A DNA stretch of 64,000 nucleotides, taken from the NCBI RefSeq assembly GCF_016907535.1, contig NZ_JAFBCF010000001.1, positions 1,116,001 to 1,180,000 on the forward strand, written 5' to 3'. The notes under the pieces were generated by a model, which did not search any database, was not told where the DNA came from, and worked only from the letters and a program-made list of their open reading frames with translations. Shown here one piece after another: positions 37,667-45,277 of the stretch (the stretch's first letter is position 1; each line of letters begins with the position of its first letter). The position numbers and the translations under genes were made by a program. Source of the stretch: Microlunatus panaciterrae (GTDB lineage: Bacteria > Actinomycetota > Actinomycetes > Propionibacteriales > Propionibacteriaceae).

Positions 37667-37774
37667 GTGTCCGCCTCTCGCTCTCTCCCTCATTGCTCTC
37701 GTGATCATTATCGTTCGGCCGTGTCTGCCACCGCCCTCAACGCGAAATCCTTCACAAGTTGAATCCCCGCACAA

Positions 37775-38040
37775 TCCTGAGCAGATCTTCAGTCGGCGCT
37801 CACTGCTGGCTGGAGTTGGGCAAAGGTCGGCCGGTCATTGTTGGTGTTGTCGGATCGGGGGGTTCGCACAGCCGCTCCGGACAACGTCCGGGGCACAGGG
37901 ATCCGCGCGGTTGAGGTCATCGGTTCAGTACAGGGGGAGGACCGGCCACCATCAGCCGCGCGGATCTTTCCGTTTTCACGGCCCCTCGTGGTCGTTGGGG
38001 ATGGTGATTCCCTTTGTGGGGTTCGGTCCCGCGCAGGTCT
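37775..38040 (+). ncRNA. Structured intergenic segment, candidate small RNA
   Basis: CCGGAC-AAC-GTCCGG (37877-37891) is a perfect short hairpin. Downstream, 37900-37914 pairs with 37952-37966 at 14 of 15 positions plus a G-U pair, and is followed at once by TTTCCGTTTT, a terminator-like U-rich tail. No protein gene reads into it on the plus strand. This could be the 3' part of a small RNA of about 100-200 bases, or a remnant element. No promoter is certain. Confidence 0.35.
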
Positions 38041-38418
38041 TCAGTCGGATCCCTCGATGACCCGCGCGAGTATCGCGGCATGACTGGTGCTGGGATCTCG
38101 GGTCGCGGTCAGCAGCGTGAGCGGACCGAGTCGTGCCAGTGTGCGCAGCTCATCCACCGCCTCGGTCACCTCCCCCGAGGTGAGTTCGTGCCGATAGCGA
38201 TGCTCGAACTCCGCAAACCGGTCCGGGCGGTGGCCATACCAGCGGCGCAGCTCCGATGAAGGTGCGACGTCGCGGTTCCACTGGTCAAGGCGCGGATCGT
38301 CCTTGCGCAGACCACGGGGCCAGAGCCGGTCGACCAGGACCCGCCGGCCGTCGCTTGGCCCGCGCTTGTCGTAGACCCGACCGACCCGCACTCGCGCCTC
38401 CGATCCCATGATCAACAT
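38041..38418 (-). CDS. DUF488-family protein
   Basis: A 125-residue cytosolic protein with the DUF488 pattern: VYDKRGPSDGRRVLVDRLWPRGL near the start, LDQWNRDVAPSSELRRWYGHRPDRF, and LTLLTATRDPSTSHAAIL at the end. The ATG at 38418 has GGAG and AAAGG upstream. The family is common beside redox and metal genes but has no established activity. Confidence 0.82.
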   Translation of the reverse strand: MLIMGSEARVRVGRVYDKRGPSDGRRVLVDRLWPRGLRKDDPRLDQWNRDVAPSSELRRWYGHRPDRFAEFEHRYRHELTSGEVTEAVDELRTLARLGPLTLLTATRDPSTSHAAILARVIEGSD

Positions 38419-38507
38419 CACCTTTCACTCCAGGGCAGACTCAGCCCGCGATCTGTACGTCCCGTGCCGCAAAGCTCATGCCGAGTGCTCCGACTCCTGA
38501 CGTCGTC

Positions 38508-39053
38508 TCAGGGGCCACCGCTGAGATGAGCGAGGACCAGGCCGACGGGGACACTGAGGAGGACCACCACCAGCAACAACCGGTAGGCCCAGCCGGCGGA
38601 CCGGGAGACCACGTCGCCCACGGAAGGCCGGGCCTTGGGGCGGACGGCGTGGAGGGCGATACCCAGCGCGATCACGAGCAGCACACCGCCGCCATCGACG
38701 ATGCCAGGGATGGCAGCAAGAGATCCCGCGATGACGGCCGCATTGCCCAATACCCAGCACGCCAGCTGCGTCCGGGCCACGACCGCGGACACCGGCCGGC
38801 CGACTCTCGTCTGCATTGCGCCGATCGCACATCCCGTCACACCGCACACCAGGACGAGATAAGCCGCCAGCCAGCTGCCCTTGTGGAGCACCAACGGTCC
38901 GGTGGCGGCGGCAACCGCGCCACCGAGGACCACGCAGCAGGCACCCAGTACGGCGTGGGCGACGGCGATCCGTTCCGTCACTGGGCGGACCGCGCCACCG
39001 GACCTGAGTGGGAGACCCTGGGTACGTCCTTTCGGTACCGAGAACCAGCTCAT
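38508..39053 (-). CDS. Multi-pass membrane protein of unknown function
   Basis: A 181-residue protein with about five hydrophobic helices (AVAHAVLGACCVVLGGAVAAA, WLAAYLVLVCGVTGCAIGA, CWVLGNAAVIAGSLAAI, GVLLVIALGIALHAV, YRLLLVVVLLSVPVGLVLA). I do not recognise the family. Its ATG shares a base with the stop of the HTH regulator gene (TGATG), so the two are coupled. Context suggests a role with the DUF2249-cupin protein in nitrogen-oxide or redox response, as inference only. Confidence 0.65.
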   Translation of the reverse strand: MSWFSVPKGRTQGLPLRSGGAVRPVTERIAVAHAVLGACCVVLGGAVAAATGPLVLHKGSWLAAYLVLVCGVTGCAIGAMQTRVGRPVSAVVARTQLACWVLGNAAVIAGSLAAIPGIVDGGGVLLVIALGIALHAVRPKARPSVGDVVSRSAGWAYRLLLVVVLLSVPVGLVLAHLSGGP

Positions 39054-39748
39054 CAGCGCGACTTCCCGAGGCTGATCATGGTGCTACTCCTGTCGGGTGT
39101 GAGGTGGGCCAGGCAGAGGTCGGGTTCGACAAAAGGGTCCAGCCGGTCGACCGTGACCGGAGCCCTCCACGCCTCCAGCGCGCCCTGCATCAGACCGAGG
39201 TGGACCGGGCAGACGACCTGGGGCGTGGTCGCGGCGAGCTCCAGGAACGGACAGTGCCGCAGGCCGATCTGTGATCGGCCGTCGGTATCGCGTTGTTCTG
39301 GGGCGAAGCCCAGCTCATCGAGCATCCCCAGCAGTCGAGCGGCTGCCTCGCTTGTGCTCGGATCGCTACCGTTTTCGGCCTGACTTCCCAGCCGACGCCC
39401 CCAGGCGCGACCGGCCTCGACGGCTCGGGCGCTCGGCTCCGGCTCGGCAGCCAGGCTGAGAGCCAGCACCTCGGCCAGCATTCGGAAGTGCCGGGGTCCC
39501 GTGGGATCCATCCCCTGCCTTGCCCGGAACACCTGCGGCGGACGTCCAGTTGCCCGGTGGTCCCGCTCCGCCCGCTCTACCTGACCGCTCTCCACGAGCT
39601 TGTCGAGATGAAACCGCGCCGTGTTCGGGTGCATCCCGAGCCGGTCGGCTATGTCGGTGATGGTCAGTGGACCCTCGGCCTGTCGGAGTACCTGCAATAC
39701 GTGACCGCGTGTACTCGCCGGGTCGGGCCGGTTCGGGGGTTCAGACAT
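39053..39748 (-). CDS. HTH regulator with C-terminal cysteines (SufR/COG2345-like)
   Basis: A 231-residue winged-helix regulator. The DNA-binding part is GPLTITDIADRLGMHPNTARFHLDKLVESGQVER (about residues 27-60). The C-terminal half has three cysteines, RHCPFLEL, VVCPVHLG and DLCLAHL, spaced CX13C and CX31C, which could ligate an iron-sulfur cluster as in SufR-like proteins. The ATG at 39748 is preferred to starts 5 and 23 residues upstream. It is divergent from the DUF2249-cupin gene, with a 12-bp-arm palindrome between. Confidence 0.82.
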   Translation of the reverse strand: MSEPPNRPDPASTRGHVLQVLRQAEGPLTITDIADRLGMHPNTARFHLDKLVESGQVERAERDHRATGRPPQVFRARQGMDPTGPRHFRMLAEVLALSLAAEPEPSARAVEAGRAWGRRLGSQAENGSDPSTSEAAARLLGMLDELGFAPEQRDTDGRSQIGLRHCPFLELAATTPQVVCPVHLGLMQGALEAWRAPVTVDRLDPFVEPDLCLAHLTPDRSSTMISLGKSR

Positions 39749-39836
39749 GGCCTTCAGCGCCATTCCCGCAGCGTCGCGATGAGGCGAGGCCGGCAGATCG
39801 CCGGAGCGCGTACGCACTGGTGGAGGCCATACCCTA

Positions 39837-39867
39837 GAGTTTACACAACACTAGATTGTAGAAACTC
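39837..39867. promoter_or_regulatory. Palindromic operator between the HTH and cupin genes
   Basis: GAGTTTACACAA (39837-39848) and TTGTAGAAACTC (39856-39867) are inverted repeats matching at 10 of 12 positions, 7 bases apart, in an otherwise AT-richer stretch. It is 16 bases before the cupin ATG, so a bound regulator would probably repress. Confidence 0.65.
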
Positions 39868-39883
39868 GTGAACGGGAGAACGT

Positions 39884-40513
39884 ATGGTCGACCAGCACGC
39901 AACGGCGCCGGAGCTCGACGTGCGCCCACTGCGCAAACCCGAGAAGCACCCGACGATCTTCGCTACCTACCGAGACCTTCCCGTCGGCGGTTCGTTCGTG
40001 CTGGTCAACGACCACGATCCCCGGCATCTGCGGGACGAGTTCGAGGCCGACCATGCCGGCAGCTACGGATGGGAATACCTCAACACCGAGCCCCGTGACT
40101 GGCGGATCCGCATCACCAAGCGCACCACCGCCCCGCTTCCCCGAGTCCTGGTCAACACCGCGGACCTGACCGCGGCTGAGGACCGGCCGGATGCGTCGGG
40201 TGCGGTCTGGAAGCTCCAGGCGCGCGAGCGGGACCTGGACTCCAACATCATTGCCCTGCCACCCGGTGAGGGCATAGCCGAGCACGTCGGACCCGACCTC
40301 GACGTCCTCATCCACATCCTGGCCGGCTCCGGACAGCTCATCACCGAGGTCGGCCCGATCGACTTGGCCCCAGGCATGCTGCTCTGGCTGCCCCGTCGCT
40401 CCCGACGCCAGTTCGCCGCCGGAGCCGACGGCCTGCGCTACCTCACCGTGCACCAACGCCGACAGTCGCTGGTCCTCGGTACCAGCCGACTCGGGACGGG
40501 CGAGGCCCCATAA
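39884..40513 (+). CDS. DUF2249 domain fused to a cupin domain
   Basis: A 209-residue protein. Residues 10-85 are DUF2249: LDVRPLRKPEKHPTIFATYRDL, FVLVNDHDPRHLRDEFEADH and WEYLNTEPRDWRIRI. Residues 110-200 form a cupin barrel (IALPPGEGIAEHVG, DVLIHILAGSGQLITEVGPIDLAPGMLLWLPRRSRRQF) with one clear metal-type His in each motif. GGGAG precedes the ATG. DUF2249 proteins occur beside nitric-oxide and hemerythrin-type genes, and the divergent cysteine-bearing regulator supports a nitrosative or oxidative stress role (inference). Confidence 0.82.
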   Translation: MVDQHATAPELDVRPLRKPEKHPTIFATYRDLPVGGSFVLVNDHDPRHLRDEFEADHAGSYGWEYLNTEPRDWRIRITKRTTAPLPRVLVNTADLTAAEDRPDASGAVWKLQARERDLDSNIIALPPGEGIAEHVGPDLDVLIHILAGSGQLITEVGPIDLAPGMLLWLPRRSRRQFAAGADGLRYLTVHQRRQSLVLGTSRLGTGEAP

Positions 40514-40596
40514 CGGGTTGATGGTGGTCGACCACATTGCGGCGCGGGTGATATTCGGCTGCAACCCGCCGGCGGCAACAGCCGCGGTGCTTGTCT

Positions 40597-40639
40597 GTGG
40601 AGCTAAGGAGATTCGAACTCCTGACCTTCTCGATGCGAA
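40597..40639. repeat. attachment-site copy: 43-bp tRNA-Ala 3' fragment
   Basis: This segment is identical over 43 bases to 43435-43477, which is the 3' part of tRNA-Ala(CGC). It has no 5' half, so it is not a gene. It marks the distal end of an element that integrated into the tRNA, restoring the intact gene at 43436-43508. Confidence 0.85.
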
Positions 40640-41034
40640 TGCCTCCTGGGCTCGTTCGCCGGCGTCCGGAGAGTGCGTATTGAGTGCATGTCAGACTCGG
40701 TGCGAAGTGGTCGGGGGTACGCCAGGGGGACGTGGCGGGAGCCGACTTGATCGGATCGGACCCGAGGTTGGCTGACGTCGGAACGTGTCGTTGCGAACGC
40801 GGGGCAAGGGCCCGGTGGTGCCGTTGCAGGCGTTACACGCAACGCAGCGGATGCCTCGGATGGCGCGCGATCGGTGCGTGGGGGTGCACAGAGGTGCACG
40901 TCCTCGTTGCCTTGTGCCCGTCTCCACATTCAGCGTAGGTAAGGGCAGCAGACGGTCTACAGGGTGGGTCGTTGACAGTCCCCTACAGCTACCACTCATG
41001 CTGTGAACAAGGGACTCAGGAGGGGGACGTGCCG

Positions 41035-41190
41035 ATGCCTCACCAATGCTGGACCGTGGAGGAGTTGCAGCGGTTCGAACGGGAGCTCGTTGCGTCCGGC
41101 AAGCCCCGAGACACCGTTAACACATACGTAGACCGAGCCGGTCGTTTCGTTGCGTGGTTTGCCGGCGAATACTCGCCGCAGTCGAGGTGA
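41035..41190 (+). CDS. Small integrase-type SAM-like domain protein or fragment
   Basis: A 51-residue product with the core-binding (SAM-like) N-terminal pattern of tyrosine recombinases: TVEELQRFERELVASGKPRDTVNTYVDRAGRFVAWFAGEY (two parts, residues 6-45). It stops before any catalytic domain. AGGAGGGGG lies upstream, and a GTG at 41029 is an alternative start. TTGACA at 40972-40977 may belong to its promoter. It is either the broken start of an integrase or one of the stand-alone small proteins of this type. Confidence 0.55.
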   Translation: MPHQCWTVEELQRFERELVASGKPRDTVNTYVDRAGRFVAWFAGEYSPQSR

Positions 41191-41536
41191 CCGCTTCGTC
41201 CCGAACCCTGGCAGGTGCGCGGGCTGCCATCGAGTTTGCGCCTGCAGCTCGTCCAGGATCGTCCGTTTTGAACGAGGTCGCGGCAGCGTCGTTTACAGTG
41301 AGTTCGACTGGCAGACCATCTGATTCGCAGGGTTCGATCGCTTCGTGCGACACCGTCCAAGGTCGTCCGTCGCACGGTCACGTCAAGATGAGAACGTCCG
41401 CCGACGGCCGGCCAGTTGGGCGGGAGTCTGGCTGCGGCGGCGGCCCAGGTTCCCGGCGACCTCCTGCTTGCAGATCGTCTCTTCCACGACCGCGGATGCG
41501 GTTGAAGCGGTGAGGTCGCTTTGAGACGATGGCCAC

Positions 41537-42973
41537 GTGGGGAGAAACGTCGTCGTGGGTGCGGGCATCGCCGGGCTCGGGGCCGCCCTGTTCCTCGCGC
41601 GCGACGGTCATCCTGTAACGGTTTGCGAGATCGATGGGCCCCCACCTCCCGGGATCGACGAGCTGTGGTCGGACTGGGCGCGGCCGAACGTCCCTCACGG
41701 ACGGCTCGGCCACGGCTTCCTGTCGGGCTTCTGCACAGAGCTACAAAGTCGGGCCCCTGACGTTCTGCAGGGCATCCTCGACGCCGGAGCGGTAGTCCAG
41801 GACCTCACCGAGCAAGCGCCGGAGGGGAAACGGGAGCCCGGGGACGAGCAGTTGATCATCGTCATGTGCCGCCGCCCCGTCCTGGAGGGCCTGCTGCGAC
41901 GAGCGGTCGAAGCCGAGCCGTCTGTCACGATCCGCTCCGGCTGCCGCCTGGCGGGCGTGGTCGCCGAGCCGGGACGACCTCCCACCGTCACCGGCGTCCG
42001 GACGTCGGAGGGGGACGTGATAGCGGCCGACGTCGTGGTCATGGCCGGAGGCCGCCGTCTCCCGCTGATGAGATGGCTCGACGCGATCGGTGCGGAGCGG
42101 CCGGCGGAAGTCTCGGAGGGGTGCGGCCAGCTCTGGTACACTCGGTACAACCGTCTGCGTCCCAGGAATGGCGAGGACGGCACCGCAACGTTGATGGCGG
42201 CGTCGGCGATCCAGGACCTTGGCTACATGTACTACGCGTTCGGGCCTGGAGACCGCGGGACGTTCTGCTACGAGCTGGGAATCCCGGTCAGAGATCGCAG
42301 CCTCCGGGCCGTGCATGACCAATCGGTGTTCATGGCGGTGATCCATCTGATGCCGGAGGCCGCTGACCTGCTCGCCGACGGACGCTCCGAACCGGTCGGT
42401 CGGATGTGCCCGATGGGCGAGGAGCACAACATAGTGCGTGCGTTCCCGCGTCAGGGCGCGCCGCTGGCCCTGGGCTTGCACGTGATCGGCGACGCGCGCA
42501 GCCGCACGAACTCGCTCTATGCGTGGGGGGTCAGCCTCGCACTTCAGCAGGCTGCAGCGCTGACCGACGCCATCCGCGAGCACCCGACCGACAACGCCGC
42601 GCAGGCTTGGGAGCTGGAGGCGGCCGTGGCCGACGAAATCGAAGGCCGGTACCTTGTGTCGATGTCAGATGACCGTGCCTGGCTGCGGGCTATGGGTGTC
42701 GATCGACCCCGGGTCACGGATCGGCGGATCCGCGTGATCGATGAGGTGCTTCGACCGGCGAGCAAGGTGGACCGCCGGGTATGGCGCGAGTTAACACGCT
42801 GGAACATGTGTCTGCGTTCGACTCGATCCTTAGCAGACGACGACCAGTTGATCCGCCACGCGGAAGCTTTACGTGCTGGCCGCCAGTCGCCGGCCAAGGC
42901 GGCGAAGGATACGCCGGATCGAGGCACCGTACTGGGCACGATCAGCCGGTCAGGGCCTGAAACGCGTGCATGA
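41537..42973 (+). CDS. FAD-dependent oxidoreductase carried by the island
   Basis: A 478-residue flavoprotein. NVVVGAGIAGLGAALFLARDGHPVTVCE is a complete FAD-binding Rossmann motif. ADVVVMAGGRRLPLMRWL is the second motif, and VIGDARSRTNSLYAWGVSLALQQAA the flavin-ribityl GD region. It belongs broadly with the monooxygenase-like protein at 28173 but is clearly a different branch. GTG start without a strong ribosome binding site. It is the only intact gene in the island, so it is the presumptive cargo. The substrate is unknown. Confidence 0.78.
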   Translation: MGRNVVVGAGIAGLGAALFLARDGHPVTVCEIDGPPPPGIDELWSDWARPNVPHGRLGHGFLSGFCTELQSRAPDVLQGILDAGAVVQDLTEQAPEGKREPGDEQLIIVMCRRPVLEGLLRRAVEAEPSVTIRSGCRLAGVVAEPGRPPTVTGVRTSEGDVIAADVVVMAGGRRLPLMRWLDAIGAERPAEVSEGCGQLWYTRYNRLRPRNGEDGTATLMAASAIQDLGYMYYAFGPGDRGTFCYELGIPVRDRSLRAVHDQSVFMAVIHLMPEAADLLADGRSEPVGRMCPMGEEHNIVRAFPRQGAPLALGLHVIGDARSRTNSLYAWGVSLALQQAAALTDAIREHPTDNAAQAWELEAAVADEIEGRYLVSMSDDRAWLRAMGVDRPRVTDRRIRVIDEVLRPASKVDRRVWRELTRWNMCLRSTRSLADDDQLIRHAEALRAGRQSPAKAAKDTPDRGTVLGTISRSGPETRA

Positions 42974-43025
42974 CGCACGTCAGGCCTGACACCGGAAGAG
43001 ATCAGCGAGGGCCACCTGGATCGCC

Positions 43026-43376
43026 TTGCTGACGCAAGAGGTTCAAGTGAGTCTCCATGACCGCGGCCAGCTCGCTGACCAGGGCTTTTCTCAGCGCTCG
43101 CCAACGAGGCCGCCCGATGATGCCCGTCTTGGTGTACCAGCGCATGCCGAGAACGAGGGTCGCCTGATTCACGATCTGCGGCATACGGCGGCGTGCTTGT
43201 GGCTGCCTAGAGGAGTCGATCCGGTGACGGTGCAGGCGTGGATGGGTCACGCCTCGATTGCCACGACGAACCTCTACCTGCATCACCTGGGAACGGCCGC
43301 TGACCAGGCCGGATTGGCGCGTCTGAACGCTCTGAGGCACACCGGGGGCACGCCAGGCAGGTTGGAATCGAAATGA
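43026..43376 (+). pseudogene. Tyrosine integrase C-terminal remnant
   Basis: Residues 48-100 carry the catalytic signature of tyrosine recombinases: HDLRHTAA (Arg codon 43179-43181, His 43182-43184), MGHAS (His 43248-43250) and TTNLYLHHL (Tyr 43275-43277). The first catalytic Arg and the N-terminal two thirds are missing, and the sequence upstream of about 43140 does not continue the domain. It lies next to the tRNA-Ala attachment site. Classed as a remnant. Confidence 0.75.
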
Positions 43377-43435
43377 CGGTGGTGTCACTCACCGGGCGGA
43401 CCGTGTTTGGCCTGGTGAGAGCGAGATTTTCTGGG

Positions 43436-43508
43436 TGGAGCTAAGGAGATTCGAACTCCTGACCTTCTCGATGCGAACGAGACGCGCTACCAACTGCGCC
43501 ATAGCCCC
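43436..43508 (-). tRNA. tRNA-Ala (anticodon CGC)
   Basis: On the minus strand GGGGCTA (5') pairs with TAGCTCC (3'), allowing one G-U pair. The anticodon stem TCTCG/CGAGA encloses TTCGCAT, giving CGC for the Ala codon GCG. The T arm is CAGGAG-TTCGAAT-CTCCTT-like. Its 3' part is duplicated at 40597-40639, showing that it served as an integration target. Confidence 0.92.
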
Positions 43509-43570
43509 TCTGGATGAACCAGCAGGGAGACTTTACCATCCCCGGTTTCGTCGCTCGTGCGTAGGCCGGC

Positions 43571-43735
43571 ATCCGCGCTCTGAGCCTGTCGAAGAGCGTC
43601 CTTCGACATCCGCGCTCTGAGCCTCTCGAAGAGCGCCCTTCCACATCCGCGCTCTGAGCCTGTCGAAGAGCGTCCTTCGACAAGTGGCCCTTCGACAGGC
43701 TCAGGGCGCGGTCCAGGCTCAGGGAGCGGAGGGCG
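43571..43735. repeat. 37-bp tandem copies of the TGAGCCTGTCGAAG element
   Basis: Three tandem 37-bp units start at 43571, 43608 and 43645 (core GCGCTCTGAGCCTGTCGAAGAGCG; the middle copy has point changes). An inverted copy (GCCCTTCGACAGGCTCAGGGC) follows at about 43687-43707, then a partial CAGGCTCAGGGAGCGG. It is the same family as the arrays at 26.5 and 62.1 kb but with a different period. It fills the space between the tRNA and the sepX-like gene. Confidence 0.88.
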
Positions 43736-43749
43736 GGCTCAGGACACGG

Positions 43750-44532
43750 TCAGGAGGCTCTGCGGTCGCCTTCGGCGTTCTCATCTTCGGCAACGGGATT
43801 GACCGGTGCGACGCGCTCGGGGGCATCCGCTGTCACCGGGACGCTCTGGCGGCCGGCGGAGGTGACCTCCGGTCCGGACAGGTCGATGGTACGGACGGTA
43901 CGCGGGGCGAGCGGCTTCGAGACGTACGTCGGCAGCGTGATCGGCACCGGATCCCACAGGGCACCGGTCCGTTCGGGCTGCTTCGGCTTGTGGTGAAGTT
44001 TCTTCTCCACCTTGAGATCCGCTTTGGCCAGATCGTCGCGGCTGAGGAACACCGTCGACTCGTCACTACCACGGCAGATCTCGGCATAGCGGGCATCCAA
44101 CCGACGCCGCATGCCGTTGACACTGATCCGAGCCACCACAACGAACGCCAGCAGCAGTCCGCCCGGAATGAGCGACGACCACCACGGCCCCAGGCCGGCT
44201 GTCCAGACCGCGACCGCCACGGTCACCGCCATCATCAGGGCGACCAGCACGCGACGACGTCGCTTGGCGGCCACCCGTTCGAGCCGGCGGAGGTCCTCGA
44301 TCGCGGCCCGACGAGTCAACGGGGTGGAGACTTCGGCGGCCGGGATCTCGGCCAGGTCCTGGTCGAGTAGCGGCGCCGTCCCCCGTTTGATGATCCGCAT
44401 CGAGTCGGAGAAGCGGTTCGTCGGATCGTCCTCTTCCGCCGGTGCTGCGTCACGTCGCTTGGCATAGAGCGGAACGAGGTAGGCGAGCCACGCGATCGCA
44501 ATCGCGGCATAGATCAGTCCTGTCGTCCCCAC
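43750..44532 (-). CDS. SepX/GlpR-like divisome membrane protein
   Basis: A 260-residue protein: an N-terminal helix (GLIYAAIAIAWLAYLVPLY), a cytoplasmic segment with RRRDAAP-type and FSDSMRIIKRG sequences, a helical hairpin near residues 95-140 (VLVALMMAVTVAVAVWTAG, LIPGGLLLAFVVVARISV) and a polar tail. This layout and the position next to rimJ match the actinobacterial SepX/GlpR group of cell-division proteins. The GTG at 44532 is chosen over the ORF start at 44565. Assignment rests on layout and synteny. Confidence 0.65.
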   Translation of the reverse strand: MGTTGLIYAAIAIAWLAYLVPLYAKRRDAAPAEEDDPTNRFSDSMRIIKRGTAPLLDQDLAEIPAAEVSTPLTRRAAIEDLRRLERVAAKRRRRVLVALMMAVTVAVAVWTAGLGPWWSSLIPGGLLLAFVVVARISVNGMRRRLDARYAEICRGSDESTVFLSRDDLAKADLKVEKKLHHKPKQPERTGALWDPVPITLPTYVSKPLAPRTVRTIDLSGPEVTSAGRQSVPVTADAPERVAPVNPVAEDENAEGDRRAS

Positions 44533-44622
44533 ACGGAGACCGTAAGCGGGCCGACGCAATCCCACCGTGACCTGAGGCGGTGTGTCGCAAGAAACAGCAG
44601 TGACGGGTGGGGATCGGCCTCT

Positions 44623-45264
44623 TCAGGTCCGTTGCCGCTCCCAGCGCGCCATCAGACCCTCCGGCACCTCCTCGCTGTTCAGGGCGAAGACCAGGTGGTC
44701 ACGCCAGTCGCCGTCGATGTGCAGATATCTGGGGCGGAGCCCCTCCGGACGGAAACCGAGCTTGTTCACCACCCGCAGGCTCTTGGCGTTCTCGGGCCGG
44801 ATGGCGATCTCGATCCGGTGCAGCCGCATCGTCTCGAAGCAGTAGTCCGTCGCCATCGCCACCGCTGTGGGGATCAGTCCTCGGCCGGCCCATCGGTGGT
44901 CGATCCAGTAGCCGATCTGCCCCCACGAAGCCGAGCCACCCACGATGCCGCTCACCGTGAGCTGCCCGGCGAGCACCGGCTTCGCCGCCTTTGCGCCCTC
45001 CTCCCCCGGGTCATAGAACAGCAACCACGGCAGCATCCTGCCTTCGCGGGCCTGGCGGTTCAGCGCCCGGACCAGGCCGGAGTACGTTGTGGGCCCGGGC
45101 ACGCTTCCAGCCGGCAGGGTGGCCTCCCAGGGACGCAGCCAGGACTGGTTCAGCCGCCGGACCCGCTCCCACTCCCCCTGGTCGCGATAGCGCATCGGCC
45201 GCAAGGTGATCTGACCATGCCGCAGCGTCACCGGCCAGTGATGCTCCCGGCCGAACGACTGCAT
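44623..45264 (-). CDS. rimJ: RimJ-like GNAT N-acetyltransferase
   Basis: A 213-residue GNAT enzyme similar to RimJ/RimL, which acetylate N-termini of ribosomal proteins. QIGYWIDHRWAGRGLIPTAVAMATDYCF contains the acetyl-CoA loop (RGxxxxA) and IEIAIRPENAKSLRVVNKLGFRPEGL the conserved fourth motif. The ATG at 45264 has GAGGTG 8 bases upstream. It follows mog in the molybdenum cofactor cluster, as rimJ follows moeA in mycobacteria. The true target protein is not established. Confidence 0.86.
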   Translation of the reverse strand: MQSFGREHHWPVTLRHGQITLRPMRYRDQGEWERVRRLNQSWLRPWEATLPAGSVPGPTTYSGLVRALNRQAREGRMLPWLLFYDPGEEGAKAAKPVLAGQLTVSGIVGGSASWGQIGYWIDHRWAGRGLIPTAVAMATDYCFETMRLHRIEIAIRPENAKSLRVVNKLGFRPEGLRPRYLHIDGDWRDHLVFALNSEEVPEGLMARWERQRT

Positions 45265-45277
45265 CCGGGCGGGCACC

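Larger units (their letters stand above)
40597..43477. mobile_element. Decayed tRNA-Ala-integrated genomic island
   Basis: About 2.9 kb bounded by the perfect 43-bp direct repeat. It holds an integrase-like N-terminal piece (41035-41190), a flavoprotein gene (41537-42973) and an integrase C-terminal remnant (about 43026-43376) next to the tRNA, the usual place for a tyrosine integrase. There is no complete integrase, so it is probably immobile. Segments 40640-41028 and 41191-41536 carry no gene I can support, apart from a TTGACA at 40972. Confidence 0.78.

Noticed and set aside
40603-40929. ORFs over the tRNA-Ala fragment
   Set aside because: They read through a duplicated tRNA 3' end and carry no domain.
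43002-43145. 47-residue minus-strand ORF (MRWYTKTGIIGRPRWRALRK)
   Set aside because: Looks protein-like, but it overlaps the integrase remnant and has no ribosome binding site or known family. Could be revisited if homologues are found.
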